This document shows positions 12,701-19,562 of a stretch of 64,000 nt of DNA, piece by piece (positions within the stretch are counted from its first letter, which is position 1; the number at the start of each line of letters is the position of its first letter). This DNA is from Verrucomicrobiaceae bacterium UBA2429 (lineage in GTDB: Bacteria; Verrucomicrobiota; Verrucomicrobiia; Verrucomicrobiales; Verrucomicrobiaceae). The translations under genes were made by a program, and so were the position numbers. Below the pieces are notes generated by a model that saw only the letters and a list, made by a program, of their open reading frames with translations, searched no databases and was not told where the DNA came from. The stretch spans positions 76,610 to 140,609 of the forward strand of contig DDQZ01000110.1 in assembly GCA_002343505.1 (NCBI GenBank). The letters run 5' to 3'.

Positions 12701-13895
12701 CTTGTTTGGCCTGCACAACCTGGGGGGCAAAATCTCGGTGACGGTGGGCAGCAACGGCTCCTGGAGCGCAGCGTTGCTGCTGGGACCCAAGGTTTACTCG
12801 TTGACAGCATCACCAGCCACTTCGAACACCAGGTTTTCTGGAGGCATCTTCAGTGGCAGAGCGGTGGTGAACCGGTCGAGTGAGGGACTGCCGTCCTTGA
12901 ACCTGGACATTGAGATTGATGCCAGCACAGGGAACCTGACCGGCACGCTCACAGACGCGGCCCTGACATCGCCACAGCCAGGAGAAGTGGCACTGGAAGC
13001 ATTCAAGGGCAGTGTGCTGCCGCAATTCAGCTACACTGCGGCGTTGGAAGTGTCATCTGCTCTGGCCGGGAACCCCAGCGTGCCTCAGGGCAACGGTTTC
13101 TTCACGGCCAAGGCAGGCTCCAATTCGACGCTGACCATGGCTTTCAAGCTGGCGGACTCAACGGTGAAAACCTACGCTGGCCCAGTCGTCGCCGGTGCCC
13201 GGATTCCGGTCTTCTTCAGCCTCTATGGAAACGTGCCATCCTCTGCTGGTTCAGTCCATGGATGGATCACCCGGACTGCGGACACCGTGCCGCAGGTCAA
13301 TGGCGGCAGGCCGCTGCTGAACGGCGCACTGACATGGCTGAAGCATCCTCAGCCCTCCAGCAGCACCACCCGCAGCTACAAGGAGGGCTTTCCTCTGCAC
13401 ACGTTGACGGTGCTGGGTGGACAGTATGCGCCCCCGCCTGCGGGGAGCGTGGTGCTGGGCTTGCAGGCCAAAACCAGCAATGCCCGCTTTGCCTTTGCCG
13501 AAGGCGGGATCGAGTTTTCCGCCCTGGGTGGCAGCGGCAGTCCGGCAGGCACACCTGCGGGCATCATCCGCCAAGTCTGCACCATCAGCACCAGCAACCT
13601 TTTGACTCTGCCTGCCATCAACACCGCGCAGAACCCGGCCAATGTGCGCGACAATTCGTTTGATGCCGCCACCGGTCTGTTCCGCGGCACGTTCATCCTG
13701 CGCGACAATGATCCGACGGACCTGCTGCCGCCGATCGCCCAGTTGAGCCGCAACACCGCCTTCGAAGGCGTGCTGGTGCCGCGCCTGGGCAGGGGAGCCG
13801 GGTTCTTCAACCTGATCCAACTGCCCGTGCCCGGCCGCACGTTGTCCACGATGCCAATGCTTTCCGGGCAAGTGATCCTGGAGGCAAACCCGTGA
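3753..13895 (+). CDS. Giant exported mosaic protein (LamG, cadherin-like, FG-GAP, choice-of-anchor-D, Ig-like)
   Basis: A 3380-residue protein with an N-terminal signal sequence (hydrophobic stretch ending AVSA near residue 37). Segments in order: a galactose-binding-like sandwich (about 60-225); a LamG/concanavalin domain (about 228-460, ending GHIDEVRIS); a beta-helical region of repeated GTW/NNSGTW units (about 470-1040); at least six cadherin-like repeats with SLALSDSSIFEN-type starts (about 1050-1660); choice-of-anchor-D repeats (about 1670-1900); FG-GAP beta-propeller repeats such as DMFGNTVAVDG and DRFGESVAIDG (about 1905-2340); more choice-of-anchor-D (about 2350-2690); two Ig-like domains (about 2690-2880); and a C-terminal region shared in style with other large verrucomicrobial exported proteins. 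No catalytic motif was found. Adhesion or matrix binding is the likely role. No sorting signal such as LPxTG or PEP-CTERM is visible. Confidence 0.9.
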   Translation: MKTPAPPRVVLAATLQLVAALARAWALLILAAPAVSANWNAGADMAAIERPNGAQELANPNGQWSYGVKTGATAVAMTLYTPAQHYNSAYTANQDGYDNGDGHVLLHLGPTVYAPYSIPIQPLEMHWHPSVNASLFTTLRWTAPAAGTYYVSAYWKDINHSGGNGATAHLVVNGTQVFGQTFQNTVSAVVRNQQITLNAGDTVDFALGNNGEWGGDGTSFNAFVSTSPLNVVAHYRFENGPDAGAVSSITDSSQHQLHGTSSGAMFYRANTGTHSAMGAFSLDAVGDSDFGQVADNPLLHQQGDWTAEFFFKLDEPYEQYGNEGGVVMMLSKLNQTEGSNFQAGFAIALNPNTGRLEVACSLTSSSGIGVASTTDIRSSPQQWHHVAAVMDRDVSGTTDQLSIYVDGLLEGAIQGDWGALYYGNQPLFIGAGNFLMPTYRRNFDGHIDEVRISASALTPPEFLAPASVSTITHHTSTWNSTTGNWTDTSKWSTPTAFGTFPNNGNPIPTYDAIQNGGVLTVNQDITVLKFTMNGGTLNGPGSLTVDGAGVWAPGATISGDSVATDQITFNNTLTLSGTDVDRTLTSRTMNTAGTTTWSATRGSTKNFGIINNSGTWNATSDGQIMSQSGTFNNLSGASFNKPSGSSTQISQPFNNLAGASVNATGGTLILQAGGTQAGSFHVGSGAALQLMGGHALNAGVSFNGEGTLHIGGTTGGSATTANTEVAFPISLTVNLVDRSSGTNRLDGAGAITVDGPFIWNNNNVIGGASTAEEITFNNTLTITGPVSGGSTHTHNKRTMYTTATTNWTASDNFLDNYGIINNSGTWNATSRQFMRGDGGQFKNLANGVFNKSGANITYFQQPFVNAGIVNVNSGALQFQIGGSYTQTAGALVLGGGSVNAGTLSIQGGKVQGGGTITGAVNMSSGTSMEPGIGTTTGILNISDNLNLSGGSKLSFDIGGTLPGTGHDQINEGGASALNVGNVTLEVKLLNGFLPAIGETITVVQASTSAITGSFDNVLNGARLAIAGTPYSCQVNYGTNTAFSADGGNRKVILSHFATTPASLTLDDNQIVENAPAPRTVGLLGATDPNSNETFTFELTTVSGLDTTDDDNDRFEIVGGNQLQAKSSTLLDFELKTSYKVRLRVRNSGGGFLEQPFTIQVLDVPAPTSLALSDSSIFENQDINTAVGTFSATDPTPGTSFTYQFIIGTGSTDNNKFNINGNELRSSQVFDSESTPGPFTVRVVVTNSGGEGMSVAFPITLLNQGPSNLALSQSSILEGRPIGSTVGAFSTTVVPAGTEVTYSLVSGTGSTHNAQFTIDGTSLKTAVAPNFAAGATRSIRVRATGPGTETVDQVFTITIINAGPPTDIALSNSSIAENQPVIPTNPVVGTLSATDPDPEATFTFMLVDTPSFPDNARFNLSGTGGATLRSSQTFDKEDPVVADRGPFSIRVRVTNGANKSYDETLTITVQDVAGPSAIALTPSSITEGSAGRTVGTLSATLAPSGAVITDWALVSGGPDNGLFMLDGATVKTAAALPASPATRTIRVQATDANGEFFAQDLAIDVIDVEITDILLAAASVRERLPEGTEVGLLTAVATQEGLPATFELAAGDGDDDNLLFAINDSVLVTAEELDQEDQAMRTVRVRATVSGNTFEKAFEIQILDNDPNLVLEHPEGVVLAVFPAGDAVQFPVTEAGQTSEPKVFTIRNTGTGPLTDIEVPPMSQFTVDVSGMAEEIAPGETTTFTVRFSPQTPAATTGPESAVGENMLILSNDPDSGTGGDEFSLSGRAMTAATLAIEQPAGTVINDGSSRYFGLGLIGADGAPRTFTLTNSGEAPVRDLAVSLLGADEESFALDDTGVPEMLEGGDNTSFTVLMHPLEEGVLSATLRIFSETFGDKDITLTGEGLTPIQIAHQAYVKASNTGAGDMFGNTVAVDGETVVIGAPSEDSDARGINGSQDNNNAENSGAVYVLIRTGGEWVQQAYLKASNSDAQDRFGESVAIDGDTIVVGATGEGSTAAGVNGNQALNNLANVGAAYVFVRENGQWTQQAYLKSSVPSASDLFGKSVALSGDTICVSAPLDGIEGPAAGAAFVFTRESSTWSQEAVLTAGSDAYLATSFGDAVALSGNVIAASHDSSNGMTSGACIFRRNGTNWTKETRLVSPSAKGGFGHSLALSGGTVVVGHLFGSSAEVFVYQGVAWTHEATLAARNTELGDAFGDSVAIQGDLIAVSAPHERGSGSGVNPPNDNETATAGAVYLFRRSASAINPLASASWAEIAYLKASNSGEGDLFGIGRFNGGMLPALALSEKFIVAGASLEDSAATGVDGDGSDNSAPNAGAAYVFALESRAIQVYAGAELTADRVYSGQAAPVDLGGSPPAVPLTRTFTILNDGLLPLDISAVHVSGDFFVVDQGDPALPGFGAMQFTVQNEPGTSGPLNGTVQIESDDPDLPLFTFTLAGLVGDAPPTEIAIEQPEGANLTDGASTVNYGALTYSRTAARAFTVRNLGTQPLYIGAITITGADMADFAAGPPGQSEVQPGQATSFMVTFDPTGTVGGSRTAVLHVFSNDTDEGSFDITLTGTVQVPDIEVTGGTIIGGAPALDYGTVVFGPGKPGKDLAIGVFNAGQGLLEDFSFSIEGVHASDFSIINSAIFTSFGGAAQLAVRFLPQEEGPRSALLRVGSNDPDENPLLINLAGNGNALPVITQQPQSALAFTGESVTFTAAATGSGLTYQWLKDGIPFGSATPSLTIPNVLATSKGTYSCRVSNSAGVTFSSAAHLAVMASSPAPFPVQANEDTTNILSMASVSPPAQTKILYHWQKDGADLSDGGTAPVISGAFTRSLRLTGVKPASSGTYTCKVTLISSNGGGNLTRVGRTIVLTVGAKPVIAAGGPFEWGAATPVSDVITVTQNPGDIRYSGHPTGVRLSLTGAGQLTFQGKPTRIGSGTITVTASNAAGTSLPQTFNYTVAALPANVVGTFDGLVDRSSLFGLHNLGGKISVTVGSNGSWSAALLLGPKVYSLTASPATSNTRFSGGIFSGRAVVNRSSEGLPSLNLDIEIDASTGNLTGTLTDAALTSPQPGEVALEAFKGSVLPQFSYTAALEVSSALAGNPSVPQGNGFFTAKAGSNSTLTMAFKLADSTVKTYAGPVVAGARIPVFFSLYGNVPSSAGSVHGWITRTADTVPQVNGGRPLLNGALTWLKHPQPSSSTTRSYKEGFPLHTLTVLGGQYAPPPAGSVVLGLQAKTSNARFAFAEGGIEFSALGGSGSPAGTPAGIIRQVCTISTSNLLTLPAINTAQNPANVRDNSFDAATGLFRGTFILRDNDPTDLLPPIAQLSRNTAFEGVLVPRLGRGAGFFNLIQLPVPGRTLSTMPMLSGQVILEANP

Positions 13896-13975
13896 GTCTT
13901 GCCTGGAGTGAATGGCCGCGGAAGTTCCAGAGGGGCGCATGGCCACCGCGCCCCTGGCTTGCGGCCATTCCAGCA

Positions 13976-14920
13976 TCAAACGGGCGATTTGCCCGCGCCA
14001 CCGCGCCGCAGGCCGTGGACCAGGAACGCGGCTCCGACGACGATCATGAAGACCGAGAAAAACTGGCCGCGTGTGAGGCCGAGGATGGGGTTTGCGCCGG
14101 AATCCGGCTGGCGCACGCATTCCAGGCTGATGCGCGCGGCGGCGTAAAGCAGGAAAAACAGGCCGGTGAGCACACCGTGGCCAAGCCTGGGAAAGCGGAT
14201 GCGAATGAACAAAAGCACGGCGCTGAGCAGCAGCCCCTCCCCCAGCGCCTCGTAGAGCTGCGAGGGATGCCGGGGGTGCAGCATGGCCTCCAACTCCGCC
14301 ACTCCGCCGGGCTGGCCCTGGAAATAGGCGATGATGTCAGGGCTGTGCACGACTCCCGGCGGAAGAGCAACGGGCGCGCCTCCTTGCGCCGCGAAATCCT
14401 CGTGCAGCAACTCGGCGGGAAATTTCACCGCCAGAGGAAAGGCGGTCACACGGCCGAAAAGCTCGCCATTGATGAAGTTTGCGATGCGACCGCAGAAAAT
14501 GCCCAGTGGCGCGCCGCAAACCAGGGTGTCGCCTATGCCGGTCCATGAGATTTTGTGTTTGCGCGCATACCAAAGGCAGAACAAGGCCACTCCCGCGATG
14601 CCGCCATGGCTGGCCATGCCGCCCTGGTTGAGCAGGAAAAAACTCCACGGCGCGCGGATGAAATTCTCGAAGTCGTAGAGCAGCATGTAGCCGAGCCGCC
14701 CGCCGAGCACGACACCAAACAGCGCCACCAGTGTGATGAAATCAGCCACCTGCGCCGGCTTGATCTGGGACAGGCCGCGCCGCGCCAGGAAGACCATGAC
14801 GAGGTAGGTCAGATAAAACCCAAGCACATAAGCCAGGCCATACCAGTGGATGGCGATGCCGTCGGTGATTCTCAGCAGATGCGGGCTGAGATCGTGCAAG
14901 TAATAGGCCAGGAGATTCAT
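13976..14920 (-). CDS. lgt: Prolipoprotein diacylglyceryl transferase
   Basis: Lgt transfers diacylglycerol from phosphatidylglycerol to the lipobox cysteine of prolipoproteins in the inner membrane. The 314-residue product has several membrane segments, the loop HGGIAGVALFCLWYARKHK, the Lgt signature in the form CGRIANFINGELFGRV, and HPSQLYEALGEG near the C-terminus. The ATG at 14920 (MNLLAYYLHDLSPHLLRI) was chosen because it matches the usual family N-terminus; an upstream GTG would add 18 Pro/Arg-rich residues. It is last in a minus-strand group after a ClpX-like gene and a membrane-protein gene. Lipoproteins that would need it are encoded nearby, including the small lipoprotein at 18512 and MlaA. 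Confidence 0.95.
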   Translation of the reverse strand: MNLLAYYLHDLSPHLLRITDGIAIHWYGLAYVLGFYLTYLVMVFLARRGLSQIKPAQVADFITLVALFGVVLGGRLGYMLLYDFENFIRAPWSFFLLNQGGMASHGGIAGVALFCLWYARKHKISWTGIGDTLVCGAPLGIFCGRIANFINGELFGRVTAFPLAVKFPAELLHEDFAAQGGAPVALPPGVVHSPDIIAYFQGQPGGVAELEAMLHPRHPSQLYEALGEGLLLSAVLLFIRIRFPRLGHGVLTGLFFLLYAAARISLECVRQPDSGANPILGLTRGQFFSVFMIVVGAAFLVHGLRRGGAGKSPV

Positions 14921-14970
14921 GCGGGGCCAAGCATTGGCGGCGGGAGCCGGACGGGGCAAGCGAAAGCGCC

Positions 14971-15567
14971 TCACGCCTTCGCCACAATGACGGGGCCGTT
15001 GTTTTTCGCCGGGTTGTCCGGCGATCCGGTCACTGTGGGCGCGTCTGGCTTTGCATCAGTCTCCGGCGCTCCGGGGACGCCGGCTTCCACGATTTGGGCG
15101 AGTGTGGTTTTTCTCGCCGCGGGCGCCTCCTTCGCGATCTCAGGTTCAGGTGTTTCAGGGCGGCGCTGTTCCAGGTCGGCCACGATCACGGCCACAAGGC
15201 AGGCCGCCCATGCGGCCAGCACGCCGGAAAAGGGTTCGAACAAAATCCCCGCCCATGCCAGCGTGAAGGCGAGGCAGACCGTGAGGTGAGTCACGGCGAG
15301 CAGATAGATCATCTTTAGCCACAAGCCTCCGCGCGCAAGACCGGCCCGCGCGCTGAGAAAAGCCAGCGCGGTGAAGCATGCATACTGCAGCGGCAATGAC
15401 ATGCGCAGGCCGTGCTCCGGCAGCACCAGCAGACGCGGCAGACGCTCCTCAAGCCACACGGCCATCTCTGGAAAGAGTCCGAAACGGTGGAGCGCAAGCA
15501 CAGGCACGCAGACCAGGATGCCGGTGAAGAGGATGGAGACGCGCTGTTGTTCGTTGGCCGGGGTCAT
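14971..15567 (-). CDS. Small multi-pass membrane protein of unknown function
   Basis: The 198-residue product starts [18 protein letters not shown] and has about four hydrophobic segments in its first 130 residues, followed by a charged and then Pro/Ala/Thr-rich cytoplasmic-type tail. Its ATG (15565-15567) overlaps the TGA of the upstream ClpX-like gene as ATGA, so the two are probably translationally coupled. Its stop is 50 bases from the lgt start. I do not recognise the family. The coupling suggests a role with the ClpX-like protein, perhaps as a membrane adaptor or substrate; that is speculation. Confidence 0.75.
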   Translation of the reverse strand: MTPANEQQRVSILFTGILVCVPVLALHRFGLFPEMAVWLEERLPRLLVLPEHGLRMSLPLQYACFTALAFLSARAGLARGGLWLKMIYLLAVTHLTVCLAFTLAWAGILFEPFSGVLAAWAACLVAVIVADLEQRRPETPEPEIAKEAPAARKTTLAQIVEAGVPGAPETDAKPDAPTVTGSPDNPAKNNGPVIVAKA

Positions 15568-17204
15568 GATTCGGGAGAGGGGGCTGGCTCGGCGCCACGG
15601 TAACAGTTCACCACGAGGTCGCTGAGAAATTTGTCGGGGCGTTCCACGGCTTCGGGACCAAGGTGGAAGACCTTCCGCGCCGTGTTGCGCGCCACGAGCT
15701 GCAGGCCGAAGGGGAAGTCTTTGAAAAGCCTGGAGCACAACTCCTCCACGCCGCTGCCCTCACGCTCCGCGCGGCGCACCAGGCCTTGCACGGCGCCGGC
15801 GTCGAACACCAGCTCCAGCCCATGCTCCCGGGTGAAGCGCGCGGCAAAAGCGCGCACCTCCCCCGCACGGGCGTCGGTGCGCAGACTGAGGGCCGCCTCG
15901 CGGCTGTGTTCGAGAGCGGCGGAGGGATTCAGCACCAGCGCCTTGTCCACGATCAACTCCGGAAGCCCGAGGCTGGGCATTTCAAACTTGAACTCGCGCA
16001 GCACTTTTTCCCAGGCTGTGACGAGGCCCCGCGCGCCGGTTTTCTCCCCGGCGGCGCGGGTGGCCACCTCGCGGAGGGCGTCATCCTCGAAAAGCGCGCG
16101 CACACCATAAGCGTGGAATTCGCGCTCGAACTGGCGGATGAGACTGCCCTCGCTGTTTTTCATGATGTGAAAAAGATCATCCGCGCCAAGCGCGTCACAA
16201 AAAACCCGAACGGGCAGGCGCCCGATGAACTCGGCCTCGAAGCCGTAGTCTATGAAGTCCCTGGTCCCCGCCTCGCGCAGCAGGTCCTCGGCGGCGGGTT
16301 TTCCGCCAACTGACGCGCCGAAGCCGATGGAGGCGCGGCTCTGGCGTTTTTCGATGATTTTTTCCAGGCCGGAAAAAGCGCCGCTGACAATGAAAAGGAT
16401 GTTGCGCGTGTTCACCACCTCGCGGCCGGTGCGGCCCTTGCGCGTGTCGAACATCATCTGCATCTGTCCGCGGATGTCGTTGGGAGCATAAAGCGGAACC
16501 TCGGTCTCCTCCATGAGCTTGAGCAGGGCGGTCTGCACACCGCGGCCGCTGACATCCCGACCGATGCGCCCCTCGCCGCCGGTGGCCAGTTTGTCTATTT
16601 CATCGAGGTAAATGATGCCGTGCCCTGCCAGCCGCACATCACCGCCGGCCTTTGCCACAAGATCGCGCACCAGGTCGTCCACATCCGCCCCCACATAGCC
16701 GGTCTCGCTGAACTTCGTCGCGTCGGCCTTCACAAACGGCACGCCGATCAGGTCTGCGATGTGTTTGACGAGGTAAGTCTTGCCCACGCCAGTCGGCCCG
16801 GCAATGAGCACATTTTGCTTGGAGAACTCCAGCGCCGGACCGTCGCCGCCGCGCTGCTTGCGCTCCTCGGAAATCATGCGCGCGTGGTTGTAGTGGTCGC
16901 ACACAGCGGTGGCCAGCACCTTTTTCGCCTCGTCCTGGCGGATGACAAAGCGGTCCAGATATGCTTTGATGTCCGCAGGTTTGAGCCTGAAATCGAACTC
17001 AGGTTCGGCCTCGGCCTCCTCGACAGGTTCCGGGTCGCCGCGATGCGGGCGCAGTCCGGGCATGGACGGCTCGACCCTGGAAAAGAGAACCTGGCCGCCA
17101 AGGGTGTTTTTGATGAAGTCCTCCAGCTTGCGCGTGATCTCCTCCGGCTTGGCTGGCGGCTGGGCCGGCGGTTCATCCGGCTTGTTCTCAATGTCTTCCT
17201 TCAT
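15564..17204 (-). CDS. ClpX-like AAA+ unfoldase lacking the zinc-binding domain, with extended C-terminus
   Basis: A 546-residue AAA+ protein of the ClpX group. It has Walker A GPTGVGKT at 136-143, the pore loop GYVG at 169-172, Walker [10 protein letters not shown] with D201/E202, the ClpP-docking tripeptide IGF at 293-295, and sensor 2 in TGARGL near 390. The N-terminal Cys4 zinc-binding domain of ordinary ClpX is absent; in its place is a Pro/Glu-rich segment. About 115 residues extend past the normal small domain. The retained IGF loop implies that it can still dock on ClpP, while the missing zinc domain implies different substrate or adaptor choice. ATG 17204 is preferred over a TTG seven codons upstream. 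It is coupled to the following membrane-protein gene. Confidence 0.85.
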   Translation of the reverse strand: MKEDIENKPDEPPAQPPAKPEEITRKLEDFIKNTLGGQVLFSRVEPSMPGLRPHRGDPEPVEEAEAEPEFDFRLKPADIKAYLDRFVIRQDEAKKVLATAVCDHYNHARMISEERKQRGGDGPALEFSKQNVLIAGPTGVGKTYLVKHIADLIGVPFVKADATKFSETGYVGADVDDLVRDLVAKAGGDVRLAGHGIIYLDEIDKLATGGEGRIGRDVSGRGVQTALLKLMEETEVPLYAPNDIRGQMQMMFDTRKGRTGREVVNTRNILFIVSGAFSGLEKIIEKRQSRASIGFGASVGGKPAAEDLLREAGTRDFIDYGFEAEFIGRLPVRVFCDALGADDLFHIMKNSEGSLIRQFEREFHAYGVRALFEDDALREVATRAAGEKTGARGLVTAWEKVLREFKFEMPSLGLPELIVDKALVLNPSAALEHSREAALSLRTDARAGEVRAFAARFTREHGLELVFDAGAVQGLVRRAEREGSGVEELCSRLFKDFPFGLQLVARNTARKVFHLGPEAVERPDKFLSDLVVNCYRGAEPAPSPES

Positions 17205-17314
17205 GGCGGGGACTTTCGTCCGCAAAGGCTGTGCCGCAAGCGGTCATGGCGGCGGGTTCGACTTGTGATTTTCGCGGGACTTGGGCAGAAAAACTGCTTT
17301 TCTGACGCAGCCCA

Positions 17315-18595
17315 ATGTCCGCGCCGCCCCAGTCCATCCTCAGCGTGTTCAACCGCTACCGGCATCCCGGCGGCGAGGAGATGTCCGTGGAGCGCATCGC
17401 CGGGCTGCTATCCACGCGGCACCATGTCGCCAACTGCCGTTTTGAAAGCAGCGAATGGACCGGCCCGGGCGCGCCTTCCACCCTTGGCCAGGCATGGCGG
17501 TTGTTTTACAATCCGGAGGGAGTGCGGCGATTCGAAAGCGCGCTGGACAAATCCGGAGCGGCCCTGGCCTTGCTGCACAACATTTTTCCAGTGGGTTCTC
17601 CGGCCATCTACCGCAGCGCCAGACGACGCGGGCTGCCGCTGATGCAGTTCATGCACAACTACCGCCCTTTTTCAGTCGGTGGAACGCTTTACTCCCGCGG
17701 ACGCATCCTCAAGGACCCGCTCTTCGGCCATTATTGGAGGGAGGTAGCCGAGGGAGCTTGGATGGGCTCGCGCCTGCGCAGCGCGCTCATGGCGCTCCTG
17801 CTCAAAGCTCTGCACCGCTCCGGCTGGCTGGAAGCGGTCCACACATGGATCGCCATCTCGGACTTCATGCGGCGGCGGCTGATCGAAGCCGGGGCGGTGC
17901 ATCCCGCGCGCATCGTCACTCTGCGCCATGCCTGGCAGGCCATGCCAGCCGCGCCGTCCGCGGAAGACGCCGGTCATTATCTTTTCCTGGGCCGCTTGGT
18001 GCATGAAAAAGGTGTCGCCACGCTCCTGGACGCCTGGGACACGGTCCATCAGCGGCTCGGCAGGACGACGCCGAGGCTTCACATCGCCGGGGAGGGGCCG
18101 CTATCCGGGCTGGTCAGCGAATACGCGCGGCGCAATCCATTTGTCTGCGCGCTCGGCCCCATCGGAGGCCAGAGCAAGGAGGACCAGCTCCGCCAGGCGC
18201 GCGCGGTCATCGTGCCCTCGGTCTGGTGGGAACCTCTCGGCCTGGTCACCTACGAGGCTTACGACCACGCCAAACCCGTGCTGGCGGCGCGCTCGGGCGG
18301 ACTGGCCGAAACCGTGGAGCATGGACAGACGGGCCTGCTGCACGAACCCGGCAATGCCGGGGAGCTGGCCGGCCAGATTTTTGAGATGGAAGCCATGTCC
18401 GCCACTTCGCGGGCCGCGCTGGGCCACGCGGGCAGGCGCTGGCTGCTGACGGAGGCAAACCCCGCGCGCTGGCTGCGCCAGTTTGATAAGATCTTGACCG
18501 GCTGCCTGGAATCAGCGGCTCTGCGGCATCATCGAACCGTAGCGGGCGTTGCCCTCCCATTTCGGCGGACGGTTCCAGGGCAGGGTACTGTCTGA
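17315..18595 (+). CDS. GT4-type glycosyltransferase
   Basis: The 426-residue product has a GT-B layout: an N-terminal half beginning SILSVFNRYRHPGGEE (the GGEE-type acceptor loop of GT4 enzymes), the central linker YLFLGRLVHEKGV that opens the donor domain, and EPLGLVTYE, the E-x7-E nucleotide-sugar motif, followed by SGGLAETVEHGQTGLL. It probably adds a sugar from a nucleotide donor to a lipid-linked or surface glycan. No other glycan genes lie beside it, so the acceptor is unknown. Its 3' end overlaps the convergent small lipoprotein gene by 84 bases. Confidence 0.88.
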   Translation: MSAPPQSILSVFNRYRHPGGEEMSVERIAGLLSTRHHVANCRFESSEWTGPGAPSTLGQAWRLFYNPEGVRRFESALDKSGAALALLHNIFPVGSPAIYRSARRRGLPLMQFMHNYRPFSVGGTLYSRGRILKDPLFGHYWREVAEGAWMGSRLRSALMALLLKALHRSGWLEAVHTWIAISDFMRRRLIEAGAVHPARIVTLRHAWQAMPAAPSAEDAGHYLFLGRLVHEKGVATLLDAWDTVHQRLGRTTPRLHIAGEGPLSGLVSEYARRNPFVCALGPIGGQSKEDQLRQARAVIVPSVWWEPLGLVTYEAYDHAKPVLAARSGGLAETVEHGQTGLLHEPGNAGELAGQIFEMEAMSATSRAALGHAGRRWLLTEANPARWLRQFDKILTGCLESAALRHHRTVAGVALPFRRTVPGQGTV

Positions 18596-18706
18596 CACAG
18601 TTGGCGGCACTCGCTCGCGGCGCTTGGTTTCATCCGACGCGCAGGACACAAGTAACTGGGCGGCGGCAAGGAAGATCAGGGAATGAAGAATGCGGCGTGG
18701 GTTCAT
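18512..18706 (-). CDS. Small predicted lipoprotein (64 aa)
   Basis: It starts MNPRRILHSLIFLAAAQ and continues to LLVSCAS, a good signal-peptidase II lipobox. The mature part is about 40 residues, polar and Pro/Arg-rich, ending GSMMPQSR. It lies 28 bases downstream of a coiled-coil membrane protein gene on the same strand, so it is probably the last gene of that operon. Its 3' part is antisense to the last 84 bases of the glycosyltransferase gene. Function unknown; the lipobox and operon position are the main support. Confidence 0.65.
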   Translation of the reverse strand: MNPRRILHSLIFLAAAQLLVSCASDETKRRERVPPTVSDSTLPWNRPPKWEGNARYGSMMPQSR

Positions 18707-18734
18707 GACTCGCAGAGATGCGCCGTGGCAGGTC

Positions 18735-19520
18735 TCACTGGTAGAGATTTTCCAAAATGACACGGTCTCCGGGAGAAATCTGCTCCCCCTTGGCCAGGGT
18801 ATCGGAAAGGATGTTCGCCACGGTGCGGTCTCCCTGCACGGAAACGATGCTGAGCTTGCCGATGGTCTGGGTGCCGCGCGTGACGAGCAGCTTGGTGGCC
18901 TCTGTGATGCCGAGGGACTGGCCGGCGTTCACCACCACGAATCCCCAGTCGGAGTTCACGGCCACGATCTGCGCGTTCAGGCTGTTGCGGTCGAAGGATT
19001 TTTTGCGGTCCTCAATCTTGCGGATCACGTCATCCAGAGCGCGCTGGAGGTCCGCCACCTTGGCCTCCTCGGCTGCCACCTCCTTCTTCTTCATCTCGGC
19101 CTCGGCCTCGGCCTCGGCAATGGCCTTCTTCATATTATTGATGTCCTCAACCAGCGTTTCGGGCTTGACTCCCACAGGCAGCTTGCCGAGCAGCACATTC
19201 AACTCGGCCAGCTTCTTGTTTTTGGCGTCCAGTTCGTCCTGCACGCGCTTGGAGTCATTGTCCAACTGGGCGATCTTGAGCTTTTGAGCTTTGATTTTCT
19301 CGCCCTCGACATCGAGTTCCTGCTGCACTGTGGCGATGTCGCCATTGAGCTTCGTCACCTGGGCGACGACGGCGGTGGCCGCGGCGAGCTGCGCGTCCAC
19401 ATCTTTGTTCATGGCAATGACTGCCTGGCGGATGCTGCTGAATTCACGCCCGTTTTGATAAGCGAACACTGCCGCCACCAGGGTGACGATGGCGCTGAGG
19501 ATGAAAAGGACTTTGGTCAT
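18735..19520 (-). CDS. Membrane-anchored coiled-coil protein with C-terminal beta-domain
   Basis: The 261-residue product has an N-terminal membrane anchor (MTKVLFILSAIVTLVAAVFA), a long charged coiled coil (about 30-180) and a C-terminal domain beginning SDWGFVVVNAGQSLGITEA and ending ISPGDRVILENLYQ. That last domain also occurs in the upstream gene product (PEWGFAILNKGNSQGV ... GDSVV), so the two are paralogues that differ mainly in the coiled coil and tail. The end domain may be an SH3-like or FlgT-C-like barrel. No enzymatic motif was seen. Function unknown; a periplasmic scaffold is a guess. Confidence 0.8.
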   Translation of the reverse strand: MTKVLFILSAIVTLVAAVFAYQNGREFSSIRQAVIAMNKDVDAQLAAATAVVAQVTKLNGDIATVQQELDVEGEKIKAQKLKIAQLDNDSKRVQDELDAKNKKLAELNVLLGKLPVGVKPETLVEDINNMKKAIAEAEAEAEMKKKEVAAEEAKVADLQRALDDVIRKIEDRKKSFDRNSLNAQIVAVNSDWGFVVVNAGQSLGITEATKLLVTRGTQTIGKLSIVSVQGDRTVANILSDTLAKGEQISPGDRVILENLYQ

Positions 19521-19562
19521 GGCGGATGAAAATGAAGTTCTATGGGTTCAGCGGAAAGTGGA

